Positions 19,601 through 26,944 of a stretch of DNA of 64,000 nucleotides are shown here, piece after piece; the first letter of the stretch is position 1; every line of letters begins with the position of its first letter. The notes beneath the pieces were generated by a model that was given only the letters and a program-made list of their open reading frames with translations, did not search any database and was not told the DNA's origin. The stretch comes from Pseudohongiella sp. Its GTDB lineage: Bacteria > Pseudomonadota > Gammaproteobacteria > Pseudomonadales > Pseudohongiellaceae. The stretch spans positions 62,001-126,000 of the forward strand of contig NZ_DRFV01000003.1 of assembly GCF_011050365.1 (NCBI RefSeq). The letters run 5' to 3'. A program made the position numbers and the translations under genes.

Positions 19601-21296
19601 GATTCACTCTGACACCGGCGGACCGGTCAAACTCGCCTTTCTCGTAACGAAGCCTGAGCACACTGCGCTTGATCTTGCCGATTTCCGTGCGCGGGAATTC
19701 CTCTTTCCGCAACGCCACGAGCGCTGCGGGTGCAATGCCGGTCAGGCGGGCCACCCCGGAACGTACGGCTTTTTTGAGCGTCTGATCATCATTGCTGCTG
19801 TCCGCGCCGGACGCTGGCGCATAGAAAACAACCAGACTCTCGGTGTTTTCCCCCGCAGCACGGACACCCACCGCTGCCACGCAGTCACCGGCGATAGCGG
19901 GGAATGCGGCAACCACTGCCTCTATCTCGTGGCAATAGTGATTATTGCCGTTGATGATCACCATGTCCTTTTCGCGCCCGGTTACATAAAGTTCACCGGC
20001 TTTGGTATAGCCCAGATCACCGGTGATCAGCCAGTCACCGACCAGCATACTGGCGTTCAGCGCATCCTCCCCATCGTAACCTTTGAAGACCGAGGCGCCT
20101 TTCATCCACAGCCTGCCTTCCACCCCTTCGTTCACGGTCTTGCCTGATTCGTTAACAATCTTCATTGCCGCGCCCGGAATCAGAGGTCCCAACGATACAA
20201 AGGAGTCTGAATCGGAGGTGTCCTGTAGCCTGAAACCGGTTGACCAGGTAATGCCGGAGCAGGTTTCCACCATGCCGAAAGCCGGTCTGAGTGCATCATC
20301 CGGCAAGCCGAATGGCTGCAGCAAGGCAAGAAAACGCCGCGCGGTAGCACTGACCACAGCTTCACCGGCATTGACCATAAAACGCATGCAGGACAGATCC
20401 CATTGCCGGGACGTTAGTTGCTGCTGGCGATCCAGCAGCAGTGAGAACACAAAATTGGGTGCCCAGGTTATCGATGCACGCCAGTGCCCGATCAGGTCAA
20501 GCCAACGGGTCGGCTCCTTGAGCACGTAATCGATCGGAACGTGAACCTGAGTGGCGCCCAGCGCCATTGGCATCACGCCGAGAAACACCAGCGAGCCCGC
20601 ATGATCCAGCGACATCCAGTTCAGCGTGACGTCGTCGGCAGTGAAGCCGTTCATCTGAATGGTCGCATCAGCCATCGCAAGCATCGCGGCATGACTCTGC
20701 ACCACACCTTTGGCTGCGCCGGTACTGCCTGAGGTCAGGAACATTGCGGCCGGGTCATCCGGCGCCGGCGTGTGAATTTCTGGTGCAGCGGTTACGCGGC
20801 GGCAGTCCGCGATATTGACGACGGTGACACTGTCTTTATCCTGCGTATCGAGCAGCGCCGCGATGGGCCCGGACAAATCGGCAGATGAAAGTACTGCGCG
20901 GATGCGAAAGCGAGCGACAGCCGAGAGCAGGCGATCAGTCTGGCTGTTGGGGCGATTGTAAAAAGGCGCTGTGTTCAGCGGCACCGGCACCACACCGGCG
21001 AGTATGCAGCCCCAGAAGCCGACCATGACATCAAGCGCATCGGAGAGTTGTAGTACCAGTCTGTCGCCGGGACGCAGGCCGGCGCTCTGCAGACCCGCAC
21101 ACAGCTGTGCGGCCTGTTGGTAGAATTCCGCATAGGACAGCGCGCTGGTGTCACCGCGCTTGTCGAGAGTCGTTATGCCGGTGTCCGACACCGAGCGGCG
21201 CGCGAGCAGTAACGCCACGAGCTGGTTTTCAGGAACGCTGAACCTTGTGCGCTCGCATCCCTGTATTTCACTGCCAGTCTTATTTGCCACAGACAC
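13617..21296 (-). CDS. FAAL-ACP-KS-AT-DH-KR-ACP loading and first-extension polyketide synthase
   Basis: 2,559 residues. Domains: fatty acyl-AMP ligase at about 1-560 (LTSGSTGAAKG); ACP1 (Ser613 in LGGSSL); KS at about 679-1110 (Cys860, His996, His1036); AT at about 1209-1520 (Ser1306 in GHSIGE; HAFH at 1406-1409, the malonyl type); DH (His1617 in HRVFGIVVPP; Asp1802 in LIDCHWQ); KR (GGLGGLG at 2159-2165; Tyr2299, Asn2303); ACP2 (Ser2474 in MGIDSL). No enoylreductase is visible, so the expected product is a 2-enoyl thioester two carbons longer than the activated acid. A (EPSAEK)n repeat lies between DH and KR at about 2014-2055. The start is GTG at 21296, with an in-frame TAG directly upstream; a second GTG two codons later is possible. 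FAAL versus CoA-ligase-like (CAL) naming and chain length cannot be settled by eye. Confidence 0.94.
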   Translation of the reverse strand: MSVANKTGSEIQGCERTRFSVPENQLVALLLARRSVSDTGITTLDKRGDTSALSYAEFYQQAAQLCAGLQSAGLRPGDRLVLQLSDALDVMVGFWGCILAGVVPVPLNTAPFYNRPNSQTDRLLSAVARFRIRAVLSSADLSGPIAALLDTQDKDSVTVVNIADCRRVTAAPEIHTPAPDDPAAMFLTSGSTGAAKGVVQSHAAMLAMADATIQMNGFTADDVTLNWMSLDHAGSLVFLGVMPMALGATQVHVPIDYVLKEPTRWLDLIGHWRASITWAPNFVFSLLLDRQQQLTSRQWDLSCMRFMVNAGEAVVSATARRFLALLQPFGLPDDALRPAFGMVETCSGITWSTGFRLQDTSDSDSFVSLGPLIPGAAMKIVNESGKTVNEGVEGRLWMKGASVFKGYDGEDALNASMLVGDWLITGDLGYTKAGELYVTGREKDMVIINGNNHYCHEIEAVVAAFPAIAGDCVAAVGVRAAGENTESLVVFYAPASGADSSNDDQTLKKAVRSGVARLTGIAPAALVALRKEEFPRTEIGKIKRSVLRLRYEKGEFDRSAGVRVNPRHIDEPGADDSGPFTELLAGITAIWQRVLGLETVGLDESFFELGGSSLLAIQVQHELELLLGREVSMVELFDTPTIRTMAMHFSGRAAAAADNAQSAQAARSAASPRRGDCNDIAVIGIACRFPGAHGPDAFWRVLEEGVETLTFFTPAEAIAAGVPSSRAHDPAQVNVAPVLDDIEGCDLDFWKYARREAELMDPQQRVFLETAWEAFEDAGYVPGSALGKVGVYASAATNTYLQNNVYANRAWVDDNGGNVLTVNSVPGFNVMVANDKDYLPTRVSYKLDLTGPSMGIQTACSSTLVAVHEASRALREGECDLAVAGGCALMLPQHAGHYYEEGMINSPDGHCRAYDRDAKGTIFGSGSGAVLLKRLDRAQADGDAIYAVIKGSAVANDGGQKMGFTAPSMLGEYRAISGAIESAGIDADSIGYVEGHGTGTPIGDPIEVQALTKAFRHSTQRSGFCALGSVKTNIGHMGIASGIAGFIKAVLALHHKTLPATLHFREANPAIGFDNTPFYVSNRTREWPAGTTPRRAGINSLGIGGTNVHVILEESPAQIPVDAEPGVHVVPVSAGNETALNEKMSALADFVKRHPDTALADIAFTHQRGRLDMSRRRAFVAADHDELLSRLALADEPSVFSGKGSAVPRIVFMFTGQGSQYAGMGRELYATHPAFREAFDACANLFTPHREHAIRDLILAAADDAAADAILGQTQYTQPALFCIQVALVQLYRQLGVRPDFVVGHSIGEVAGVWAAGGMSLTDAAVLVEARSRLMQTVTQNGAMASVKADVDTVRKLLKNAGTDCEIAGCNSPFDTTITGDAEAVECACAYLQKQDVRVVRLNVSHAFHSRHMEAVQQEFATAIAGLEFRKTSIPVFSNLDATALEHDRRGADYWSAQLRAPVQFVQGLQQVKAAGGSCFIEIGPAAILCGLGRALDSDGVDRHEPQALNQAQPGSWIPSLRKGQQDARVFASALAALFTLGHGIDWSGSAAFDGRRVHLPTYPWQRQRCWIDPDPRQTGSPQVDPLLARPLVLPRLGQQLYTLDYSPSTMPVLEQHRVFGIVVPPAALYVSQLLRTAADVTGQGRVMLSDINFISPMHLGDEGSGHDTKTVQILYDASGAVTSIELSSQATDLRLSGLLAGQNSPAANNSGVQVHVAAELLPAAPHAEGAVDMAALRRRCSEALNPQLIEAHMTAMQVELGESFLCFRHIHRGDNEALALLEVPVTPASRIAQGIPAGLIDCHWQTMLAALPELPPETIVPARIDALVSHTDDLPDQVWAHAVIHRQSSALVIATVTLLSADGQVLLESRGIEFRKVAANSFRHTDALRNTGSQPALFSRHWQAIKGEAVPTAESAQALDKVCLAGNADDVTLFAGKLHAAGVKTMLFAEATAATTPGSRLPLIYVDRVTGVDSGAGASIALNQFLASLESAPATFSQVIVVTALTEPSVPEEPSAEKEPSAEKEPSAEKEPSAEKEPSAEKEPSAEKEPSAKKELSINNRLPDTKPLAALANAQRSALAVQAVAAAHELQDWHIRAVAMDQQETSIQALMGLLATVTDSGRRLQIKAGTVQTLRADQWIPGSDEVSFTSDSLQVITGGLGGLGLLTAQWMFRRGARHFLLVGRSAPSEQAETVLAELRSQGAQTDIYRCDVSQYDQVMALAAKAELIAPVETVIHAAGARRDGLIGSLQDQDFSLLTQVKAVAADNLHRAFDALRPRHTIFYSSTAAWLGGAGQSNYCAANAALDSLASQYFSTTGSHTISVAWGPWHQAGMTATLNERHLTRIRETGYGFLEADTGFALLGRYLAAPFTSEIAIMAADTDRLSALPGVAGFFATPTRGAATPGAVTSQAPVSQSAASGLPALAGELLDLDHKAADERLQDYLIGLVTDMTSPGNRDHIDVDAGFLDMGIDSLAALEMRKKLESALGLKLKSTLILDYPSIAVMARELALQVRASQPSRGSRQPSDADTRSRDAGAKAKPDRSELLRQLANEIDFEE
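15132..15257 (-). repeat. Hexapeptide-coding tandem repeat (18-base unit, about 7 copies)
   Basis: About seven copies of an 18-base unit encode Glu-Pro-Ser-Ala-Glu-Lys in the FAAL-PKS protein (residues about 2014-2055), the last as EPSAKK. Copies differ mainly at wobble positions (ctttctccgctga against ctttttccgctga on the plus strand), so the array is not a single recent expansion. It is a charged, probably flexible or helical linker between the DH region and the KR structural part. Copy number is likely to vary between strains. Confidence 0.9.
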
Positions 21297-21387
21297 CTAC
21301 CGGGTGCTAAATGTAAATCATCCTTAACGCTACCGGGCTTGCTTGTCACCAGCCTCCGTCACTCGTCAATCCCAATACGCCAGACTG

Positions 21388-22392
21388 TCACTGCTGTTGA
21401 GCAGCACCGGTCTGGTCAGTCTCATTGTTTGTTTCAGGGTCAGTTTCAGTGTCGCTGTCTGGCTCAATGACACTGTCCAGGATACTCGCTGCGGGCCGGC
21501 GCGCGCCGTCTCCGGTATCCAGTATCAAGGGCAGGCCATTGGCGCTGTTTCCGATTACCACGACTTTGGCGTTGTCGGACTCAGCCAGTTGCAGCGTGGC
21601 CTCAATGCCACGCCATTGCAGGTAGCTGTCGGTGATCGCCGGGGCGACCGTTTCCTGGAAGTTGCGAATACCTTCCGCCTCAATCTGCTTGCGTTCACTT
21701 TCCAGACGTTCGCGTTCCACCCTGAACTCGTACTGCTCTACCATTTCAGCTTCCGCCAGCTTGCTTTCGATCGCCACCTGCAGGGTTTCCGGCAGCTCTA
21801 TTCTGGTCATCAACGTGTCCTGAAGCACAATAGTGATGCCCGGCTCCTGGGTAGCACGGGAACCGATATGATTAGGCAGGGAACTCGACGTGACTTCCTC
21901 GTAAATTTCGGCCTGCACGGCATTTCTTGCCACTGTGTACAGGGCCTCGGCCCGGTAGTCGGCAACAACATGCCTGAGCACAGAGCCAATTTCCGGAATC
22001 AGCATGGATTGCAGGTAATCAAGCCCCACTGTCTGATTCAGCTCAACGAGATTTTCCCCCACCACCCGCCATCTGAAGGTCATCTCGATCTCAAAATGCA
22101 AACCTTCCTGTGACACGACCTGATAGGTCTCGTTGTGAGTTTTCAGGCGTATGTCGTACAGATAGAACTTGTCCCAGGGCCAGATGAACGCCAGGCCCTC
22201 TCCGGCCAGTTCACTGTGATAGTTGGGGGCCCAGGGAAACCGGAAACTGTGCCAGATCACGCCTTCATGGCCGTCGGGGACTTTGTACACGATCTTGTCC
22301 CACAATATGATCAGCAGGAACAGCAATATGAGGACGGTGAATATAAATCCGTAGCGGAATCGCATGAATACGGCATGCAAATATTTTTTCAC
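21388..22392 (-). CDS. SPFH/band 7 (prohibitin-family) membrane protein in the biosynthetic operon
   Basis: 334 residues. One N-terminal membrane helix (about 13-32) is followed by an SPFH domain and a charged helical region (about 215-265, rich in E/R/K) typical of the oligomerizing part of prohibitins and stomatins. The C-terminal tail is acidic (Asp/Glu/Thr-rich). Such proteins form ring-like scaffolds at membranes. Its ATG overlaps the ABC exporter stop (22389-22392), so the two are probably co-translated. About 90 bases separate it from the FAAL-PKS gene. A role in anchoring the exporter or megasynthases at the membrane is inference. Confidence 0.85.
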   Translation of the reverse strand: MKKYLHAVFMRFRYGFIFTVLILLFLLIILWDKIVYKVPDGHEGVIWHSFRFPWAPNYHSELAGEGLAFIWPWDKFYLYDIRLKTHNETYQVVSQEGLHFEIEMTFRWRVVGENLVELNQTVGLDYLQSMLIPEIGSVLRHVVADYRAEALYTVARNAVQAEIYEEVTSSSLPNHIGSRATQEPGITIVLQDTLMTRIELPETLQVAIESKLAEAEMVEQYEFRVERERLESERKQIEAEGIRNFQETVAPAITDSYLQWRGIEATLQLAESDNAKVVVIGNSANGLPLILDTGDGARRPAASILDSVIEPDSDTETDPETNNETDQTGAAQQQ

Positions 22393-24167
22393 TGTTTGAA
22401 GTCTCCCCCATCCTGGCCTTCGGTAGCGAGCGTGATTCTGCCCTCTTCCACATGGTAATGATGATCAGCGCAATCGAAGTAACGATCATCATGCGTAACG
22501 ACTACCAGCGTTTTCCCGGATGCCCTGAATTCCGGCAACAGGGTTCGATAAAAAAACTTGCGTGTCTGCGGGTCCTGATCTGCCGCCCACTCATCAAGAA
22601 TGAGTACCGGCCGGTCTTCAGCCAGCGCTAATGCCAGCGCCAGGCGTTTCTTCTGCCCGGTCGACAAGGCTTGCGTGTCATAACCTGCGTTCAGATCAGC
22701 GGGAAATTTGCCCCGCACATGCAACCTGGTCAGCCAGTTGTCCAGTCTCGCCACACCGTCCGCATCCAGAGCGTAAGGCTTGGCAAAAAGATGAAAATCG
22801 GCAAATACACTCGCGAACAGATCACGGTAGTTCTGCGTCGGGAATCGGTTGATCAGGGTATCATCGACATGGATATCGCCGCGCTCGCGTGGATAAAGCC
22901 CGGCCAGCAGCCGCAGAATTGTGGTTTTACCCGAGCCATTGCCCCCGGTAATGAAGGTGATCGACCCCTGTTCTATGGAAAAATTCAACTCGCGGACACT
23001 GAATGCGTGCTCAGCATCCGCGGCCAACGCCGAGCGATGGCTGTATTTGACCTGCTCAAGCCGGATAATGTCGAAATCTGCCAGATCTTTAGCGCTGTCA
23101 TTGTCATCAGTGTCTTCATTTTTGTCCAGACAGGCATCCACTTCCTCTTCGAACTTCATGATGCCCAACACCGAGAAGCGGGCGATATTGAATTGCTGAA
23201 TGCTGCCGATCACACCGCCAATCGGCCCGATCAGAAAAAGCACGGCCACCACGATACGGGCAATCTCGTCTTTCTCCTGAGGATTGAGGATGGGCAGAAT
23301 AAAAATTACCGAACCCGCCATCAGATAGGATGCCGTAGTTCCGGAGGCCAGCACTTCCGCAAACAGCGAGGCACTGGCAGATCTGTTCTTATACAATTGC
23401 GACGAAGCTGATCTGGCGTCTTCGAGAAACTCGGTGCGCTTGCTGGTATTCAGCCGGAGCTCCTTGGCCCCTTTGATGCCGGCTTCCATTGACCGATCGA
23501 GGCTGGCATTGGACATGGCCGACTCCCGCAAGGTATCAGCCAGCCGCGCAGACACGGAAAGATACCCCAGCACCGTCAGCACACCGACTATACCTGTGAG
23601 CAATGCGGCAAGAGGTGACAGGAATATCACATAGAAATACATGAAAATCAGCAAGCTGAGACACTCGACGCCTGCCGTTATGGTGATGATCGCCTGGGAA
23701 AGTGGTCCGTAGTTTTTTATCAGACCATCCGTTATCGCTTCTTCCGAGAAATCCTCAATGTTTCTTAGTGACAGCTTGGTGACTTTGGCGACAATCCGCT
23801 GCCGCCACTCATTCATGGCGGCTTCAATGGATTTGCTGGCTTGTGCTATCAGAAAGCGCTGACAAAAACGGTAGCACACCAGCATGACCAGAAAGGCAAC
23901 GGCAGCAAATACGGAATACTGCTCCTCACCAACCAGCTTGGATTCGGCGTTCAGAAAGTAGACCACTGCGGTACCGAAGGCGGCACTGAGCACGGCAACG
24001 CCGAGCAGACCCTTGACCGACGGGCTGTCGACACGGGCCATTTTTAAAAATTTGGATTTGAAAGGGTTTTTCCACCGAGGCTGGGGAAACCGCGTCAGAT
24101 AACGAAGCAGAGTATCACCGACTGACGATGGATCACGTTTATCTGCCGGATCTTGCTCCAGACTCAT
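22389..24167 (-). CDS. Cyclic-peptide ABC exporter, SyrD/PvdE family
   Basis: 592 residues, the expected length for a half-transporter with fused membrane and ATPase domains. Membrane segments occupy about 50-330. The ATPase has Walker A GGNGSGKTT near 408, signature LSTGQKKR near 500 and Walker B with LILDEWAADQDP, the last being characteristic of the SyrD/PvdE group that moves non-ribosomal peptides across the inner membrane. It is the first gene of the operon and overlaps the SPFH gene by 4 bases. It probably exports the product or a precursor to the periplasm. The ATG at 24167 faces the divergent PPTase gene. Confidence 0.9.
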   Translation of the reverse strand: MSLEQDPADKRDPSSVGDTLLRYLTRFPQPRWKNPFKSKFLKMARVDSPSVKGLLGVAVLSAAFGTAVVYFLNAESKLVGEEQYSVFAAVAFLVMLVCYRFCQRFLIAQASKSIEAAMNEWRQRIVAKVTKLSLRNIEDFSEEAITDGLIKNYGPLSQAIITITAGVECLSLLIFMYFYVIFLSPLAALLTGIVGVLTVLGYLSVSARLADTLRESAMSNASLDRSMEAGIKGAKELRLNTSKRTEFLEDARSASSQLYKNRSASASLFAEVLASGTTASYLMAGSVIFILPILNPQEKDEIARIVVAVLFLIGPIGGVIGSIQQFNIARFSVLGIMKFEEEVDACLDKNEDTDDNDSAKDLADFDIIRLEQVKYSHRSALAADAEHAFSVRELNFSIEQGSITFITGGNGSGKTTILRLLAGLYPRERGDIHVDDTLINRFPTQNYRDLFASVFADFHLFAKPYALDADGVARLDNWLTRLHVRGKFPADLNAGYDTQALSTGQKKRLALALALAEDRPVLILDEWAADQDPQTRKFFYRTLLPEFRASGKTLVVVTHDDRYFDCADHHYHVEEGRITLATEGQDGGDFKQ

Positions 24168-24404
24168 ATTATCACTCGAAACGTTTCCGTGGAGTCATCA
24201 CAGCAGAGCTTACGCAGCGAAAAAAACTCAAGAATTTGTTACATTAATTCATCTGATTTTACTGACATGTTATCGTGCAACGCAACCGTTTTGTTCGAAA
24301 ACTCAGGGGCTGTGGGCGAGAGATTGAACCATGTCACACAAAACCATCATCCCGGCATGCTATCCTGTAGCATTCCCGCCAAAGCAGTGCAGCAAACGTC
24401 CATC
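24168..24404. promoter_or_regulatory. Divergent intergenic region of the biosynthetic cluster
   Basis: 237 bases separate the exporter-led operon (minus) and the PPTase gene (plus), so promoters for both should lie here. The part at 24225-24300 is AT-richer than its surroundings. I see no convincing -35/-10 pair or operator palindrome on either strand. An in-frame extension of the PPTase reading frame runs through the region but lacks PPTase features. Confidence 0.45.
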
Positions 24405-25121
24405 ATGATACGTCAACTCAGCCCACCGCTTGCTATCGACAGCGACTGCTATCAAGTCAGCTGTCACTTCGACAGGACTTTGTTTCACGACGAGACTGCC
24501 AACCAGCTCGGCCTCATCCTGCCGGCAAAAATGGACAGCGCGGTACAGAAACGCAAGGCCGAGTTTCTCGCCGGCCGCTACTGCGCCCGCGCAGCCCTGG
24601 CACAGCTTGATAGTAACCTTGACGCGGCCGTCGGAATCGGTGCCAATCGCGTCCCTTTGTGGCCTCCCGGGCTCGTCGGCTCAATTACCCATAGCCATTG
24701 CTACGCATCCGCAGTCGTGGCGCGCCAACAGCACATCCGGGCCGTGGGCCTGGATTCGGAGACCTGGATTAAAAAGAGCAACAGAGAAAACGTCAGCTCG
24801 CTAATTTTGACCCCAAGCGAAACCCGCAGCGGACAAATACAGTTATTTGACTCACCGTTGCATTTTTTAACACTGGTGTTCTCCGCCAAGGAGAGCCTGT
24901 TCAAATGCCTGTTCCCGCTGGTAAACCGATTCTTTGATTTTCAGGCAGCAATCATCAGCCCCCTGCCTTCCGGGTCCGCATCAGGCGGCAAGTTTCGCTT
25001 TGAACTGCTTGAAGACCTGGACACTGAGTTCCGCGCCGGCTATAGCGGTTACGGCACTTATGCCATGGATGCCACCGGCGTTCATACCGCGATTGTACTC
25101 AGAGCGCAAACCCGGGACTGA
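24405..25121 (+). CDS. 4'-phosphopantetheinyl transferase, EntD/Sfp superfamily
   Basis: 238 residues from the ATG at 24405. Diagnostic segments: KAEFLAGRYCAR near 51-62, GSITHS at 92-97, GLDSE at 115-119 (Asp117 and Glu119 as Mg ligands) and FSAKESLFK at 159-167 (Lys162, Glu163). This enzyme transfers 4'-phosphopantetheine from CoA to carrier-protein serines; the adjacent cluster has at least five. The frame is open further upstream to 24153, but that would add 84 residues with no family similarity and overlap the exporter start. EntD-like proteins are usually 200-250 residues, which supports the shorter form. Confidence 0.9.
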   Translation: MIRQLSPPLAIDSDCYQVSCHFDRTLFHDETANQLGLILPAKMDSAVQKRKAEFLAGRYCARAALAQLDSNLDAAVGIGANRVPLWPPGLVGSITHSHCYASAVVARQQHIRAVGLDSETWIKKSNRENVSSLILTPSETRSGQIQLFDSPLHFLTLVFSAKESLFKCLFPLVNRFFDFQAAIISPLPSGSASGGKFRFELLEDLDTEFRAGYSGYGTYAMDATGVHTAIVLRAQTRD

Positions 25122-25159
25122 CACCGGCATCACATCCGTCTGTCACTGCCGGCCAGCGT

Positions 25160-25188
25160 TTCCATCGCTACCGCAATTGCACTATACT
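25160..25188 (+). promoter_or_regulatory. Possible sigma70 promoter for the PanP-like gene
   Basis: TATACT at 25183-25188 is a good -10 element. With a 17-base spacer the -35 position holds TTCCAT (25160-25165), only 3 of 6 matching. The start codon is 31 bases beyond the -10. This suggests panP can be transcribed separately from the PPTase gene 97 bases upstream. Confidence 0.35.
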
Positions 25189-25218
25189 GCGCACCCCGTG
25201 TCTGGATGAGCGTCCCTG

Positions 25219-26874
25219 ATGAGCGACAGCAAAAAACTGGCCCAAGCCAGCCTGGAGTCCCTGTACCGCATTTTCACGGTACCGGAAGCACCGGATTCAA
25301 CTCTCGGACAAATCGATCACTCTATCTCCCAGAACCTCGCCGGGTTCCTGCAGGAGCATATTGTGGCCGCCGAACGCGATCTCGCCGATATTGAGGCCGA
25401 TTTCGCCAACCCGCACATTCCAGAGCAGCCAACCTTTGTCTCGGATCAGATTCAGTTTGTATTGGACAAACTGGTCGCGCAGTCCGTGCATATCTCCGCA
25501 CCCAGTTTTGTGGGTCATATGACCTCGGCCCTGCCGTATTTCATGTTGCCCCTGTCGCGCATCATGATGGCCCTCAATCAGAACCTGGTAAAGGTGGAAA
25601 CCTCCAAGGCGTTTACCCCAATGGAACGCCAGGTGATCGGCATGGTGCATCATTTGATTTACCAGCAGGACGATAGCTTCTACCAGCGCTGGATGCACGA
25701 CCGCGGACATGCGCTGGGCAGCTTCTGCTCCGGGGGCACCATCGCCAACCTGACGGCCCTGTGGGCCGCACGCAACAACGTGCTGGCACCACGTGGTGAC
25801 TTTGCCGGCCTGGGCCAGGACGGTCTGTTGGCAGGTATGCAGCATTACGGCTATCAGGGTCTGGCCATTCTGGTATCGGAGCGCGGCCACTATTCGCTGG
25901 GCAAGGCCGCCGATATTCTTGGTATTGGCCGCCGCTCACTGATTGGCATTGAGACCGATGCCAATAACAAGATCCGCACCGATCTGCTGGCGCAAAAATG
26001 CGACGAGCTGGCAAAGCAGAATATTAAGGTCATGGCGATCGTCGGCATCGTAGGCACCTCGGAAACCGGCAATGTCGATCCGCTGGATGCCATGGCTGAC
26101 ATCGCTGCCGAACGCCAGATCCACTTCCACGTTGATTCCGCCTGGGGCGGACCGACACTGTTCTCTGACAAGTATCGCTCGCTGCTGAAGGGTATTGAGC
26201 GCGCCGACTCGGTGACACTTGATGCCCACAAGCAGCTTTATGTCCCCATGGGGGCCGGTATCTGTGTCTTCCGTAACCCGGAAACCCTGAGCAGCGTTGA
26301 ACACCACGCCGAATACATCATCCGCAAGGGTTCCAAGGATCTGGGCAGCCATACCGTGGAAGGATCCCGCCCGGGCATGGCGATTCTGGTGCATTCGGGA
26401 CTGCAGATCATCGGGCGCCAGGGTTACGAACTGCTGATTGACCAGGGCATCGAAAAGGCGCGCAGTTTTGCCGACATGATCACGCAGGCAGATGACTTCG
26501 AGCTGGTTACCGAACCGGAGCTGAATATACTGACCTATCGCTATTTGCCCGCGGATATCCAGCAGGCCTTGCCAGTGGCGGACGATGACATCCGACGCCA
26601 GGCCAATCAGCTGATCAGCCTGCTGACCAAGAGCATGCAGAAAACCCAACGCGGCCTGGGCCGCTCGTTTGTGTCACGCACCCGCTTGAATCCGGTACGT
26701 TACCAACGGGATCCGATTATTGTATTCCGGGCAGTGCTGGCGAACCCGCTGACCACCGTGGAAATATTGCAGGACATGCTGGCAGAGCAGCGCGAGATTG
26801 CTGGCCGCCCGGCAATGCAGGCGCAGCTGAAGGATATTCGGGCGGTACTGGGTCTGAGTAAATCGGAAGCTTGA
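25219..26874 (+). CDS. panP: PLP-dependent aspartate 1-decarboxylase (PanP type)
   Basis: 551 residues, a group II PLP decarboxylase of the length seen in the PanP family, which makes beta-alanine from aspartate in bacteria lacking the pyruvoyl enzyme PanD. Visible features: SFCSGGTIANLTALWAARN near 170-190, HVDSAWGGPTLFS near 310, and the cofactor lysine Lys338 in SVTLDAHKQLYVPMG. Beta-alanine feeds pantothenate and hence CoA and the 4'-phosphopantetheine arm used by the neighbouring PPTase. Glutamate or other amino-acid decarboxylation is the main alternative, since substrate is hard to infer in this fold. Confidence 0.82.
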   Translation: MSDSKKLAQASLESLYRIFTVPEAPDSTLGQIDHSISQNLAGFLQEHIVAAERDLADIEADFANPHIPEQPTFVSDQIQFVLDKLVAQSVHISAPSFVGHMTSALPYFMLPLSRIMMALNQNLVKVETSKAFTPMERQVIGMVHHLIYQQDDSFYQRWMHDRGHALGSFCSGGTIANLTALWAARNNVLAPRGDFAGLGQDGLLAGMQHYGYQGLAILVSERGHYSLGKAADILGIGRRSLIGIETDANNKIRTDLLAQKCDELAKQNIKVMAIVGIVGTSETGNVDPLDAMADIAAERQIHFHVDSAWGGPTLFSDKYRSLLKGIERADSVTLDAHKQLYVPMGAGICVFRNPETLSSVEHHAEYIIRKGSKDLGSHTVEGSRPGMAILVHSGLQIIGRQGYELLIDQGIEKARSFADMITQADDFELVTEPELNILTYRYLPADIQQALPVADDDIRRQANQLISLLTKSMQKTQRGLGRSFVSRTRLNPVRYQRDPIIVFRAVLANPLTTVEILQDMLAEQREIAGRPAMQAQLKDIRAVLGLSKSEA

Positions 26875-26885
26875 ACTGACACCAT

Positions 26886-26937
26886 CATGCGAGTGAACTT
26901 GCCCGGGCGCCGCGGCAAGTCCCTGCCGCCTCGCATG
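26886..26937. terminator. Nested inverted repeat between convergent genes
   Basis: Two nested perfect stems: outer CATGCGAG (26886-26893) with CTCGCATG (26930-26937), inner ACTTGCC (26897-26903) with GGCAAGT (26914-26920). It lies between the convergent ends of panP and secF. There is no U-run on either side, so it is not a canonical intrinsic terminator. It may protect 3' ends or block converging polymerases. Confidence 0.5.
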
Positions 26938-26944
26938 TCACCGA

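Noticed and set aside
24153-24404. 84-codon N-terminal extension of the PPTase
   Set aside because: No PPTase similarity, overlaps the divergent exporter start, and the shorter protein has the family length.
26886-26937. Canonical intrinsic terminator
   Set aside because: Stems are good but there is no T-run on either strand, so it is listed only as a nested inverted repeat.
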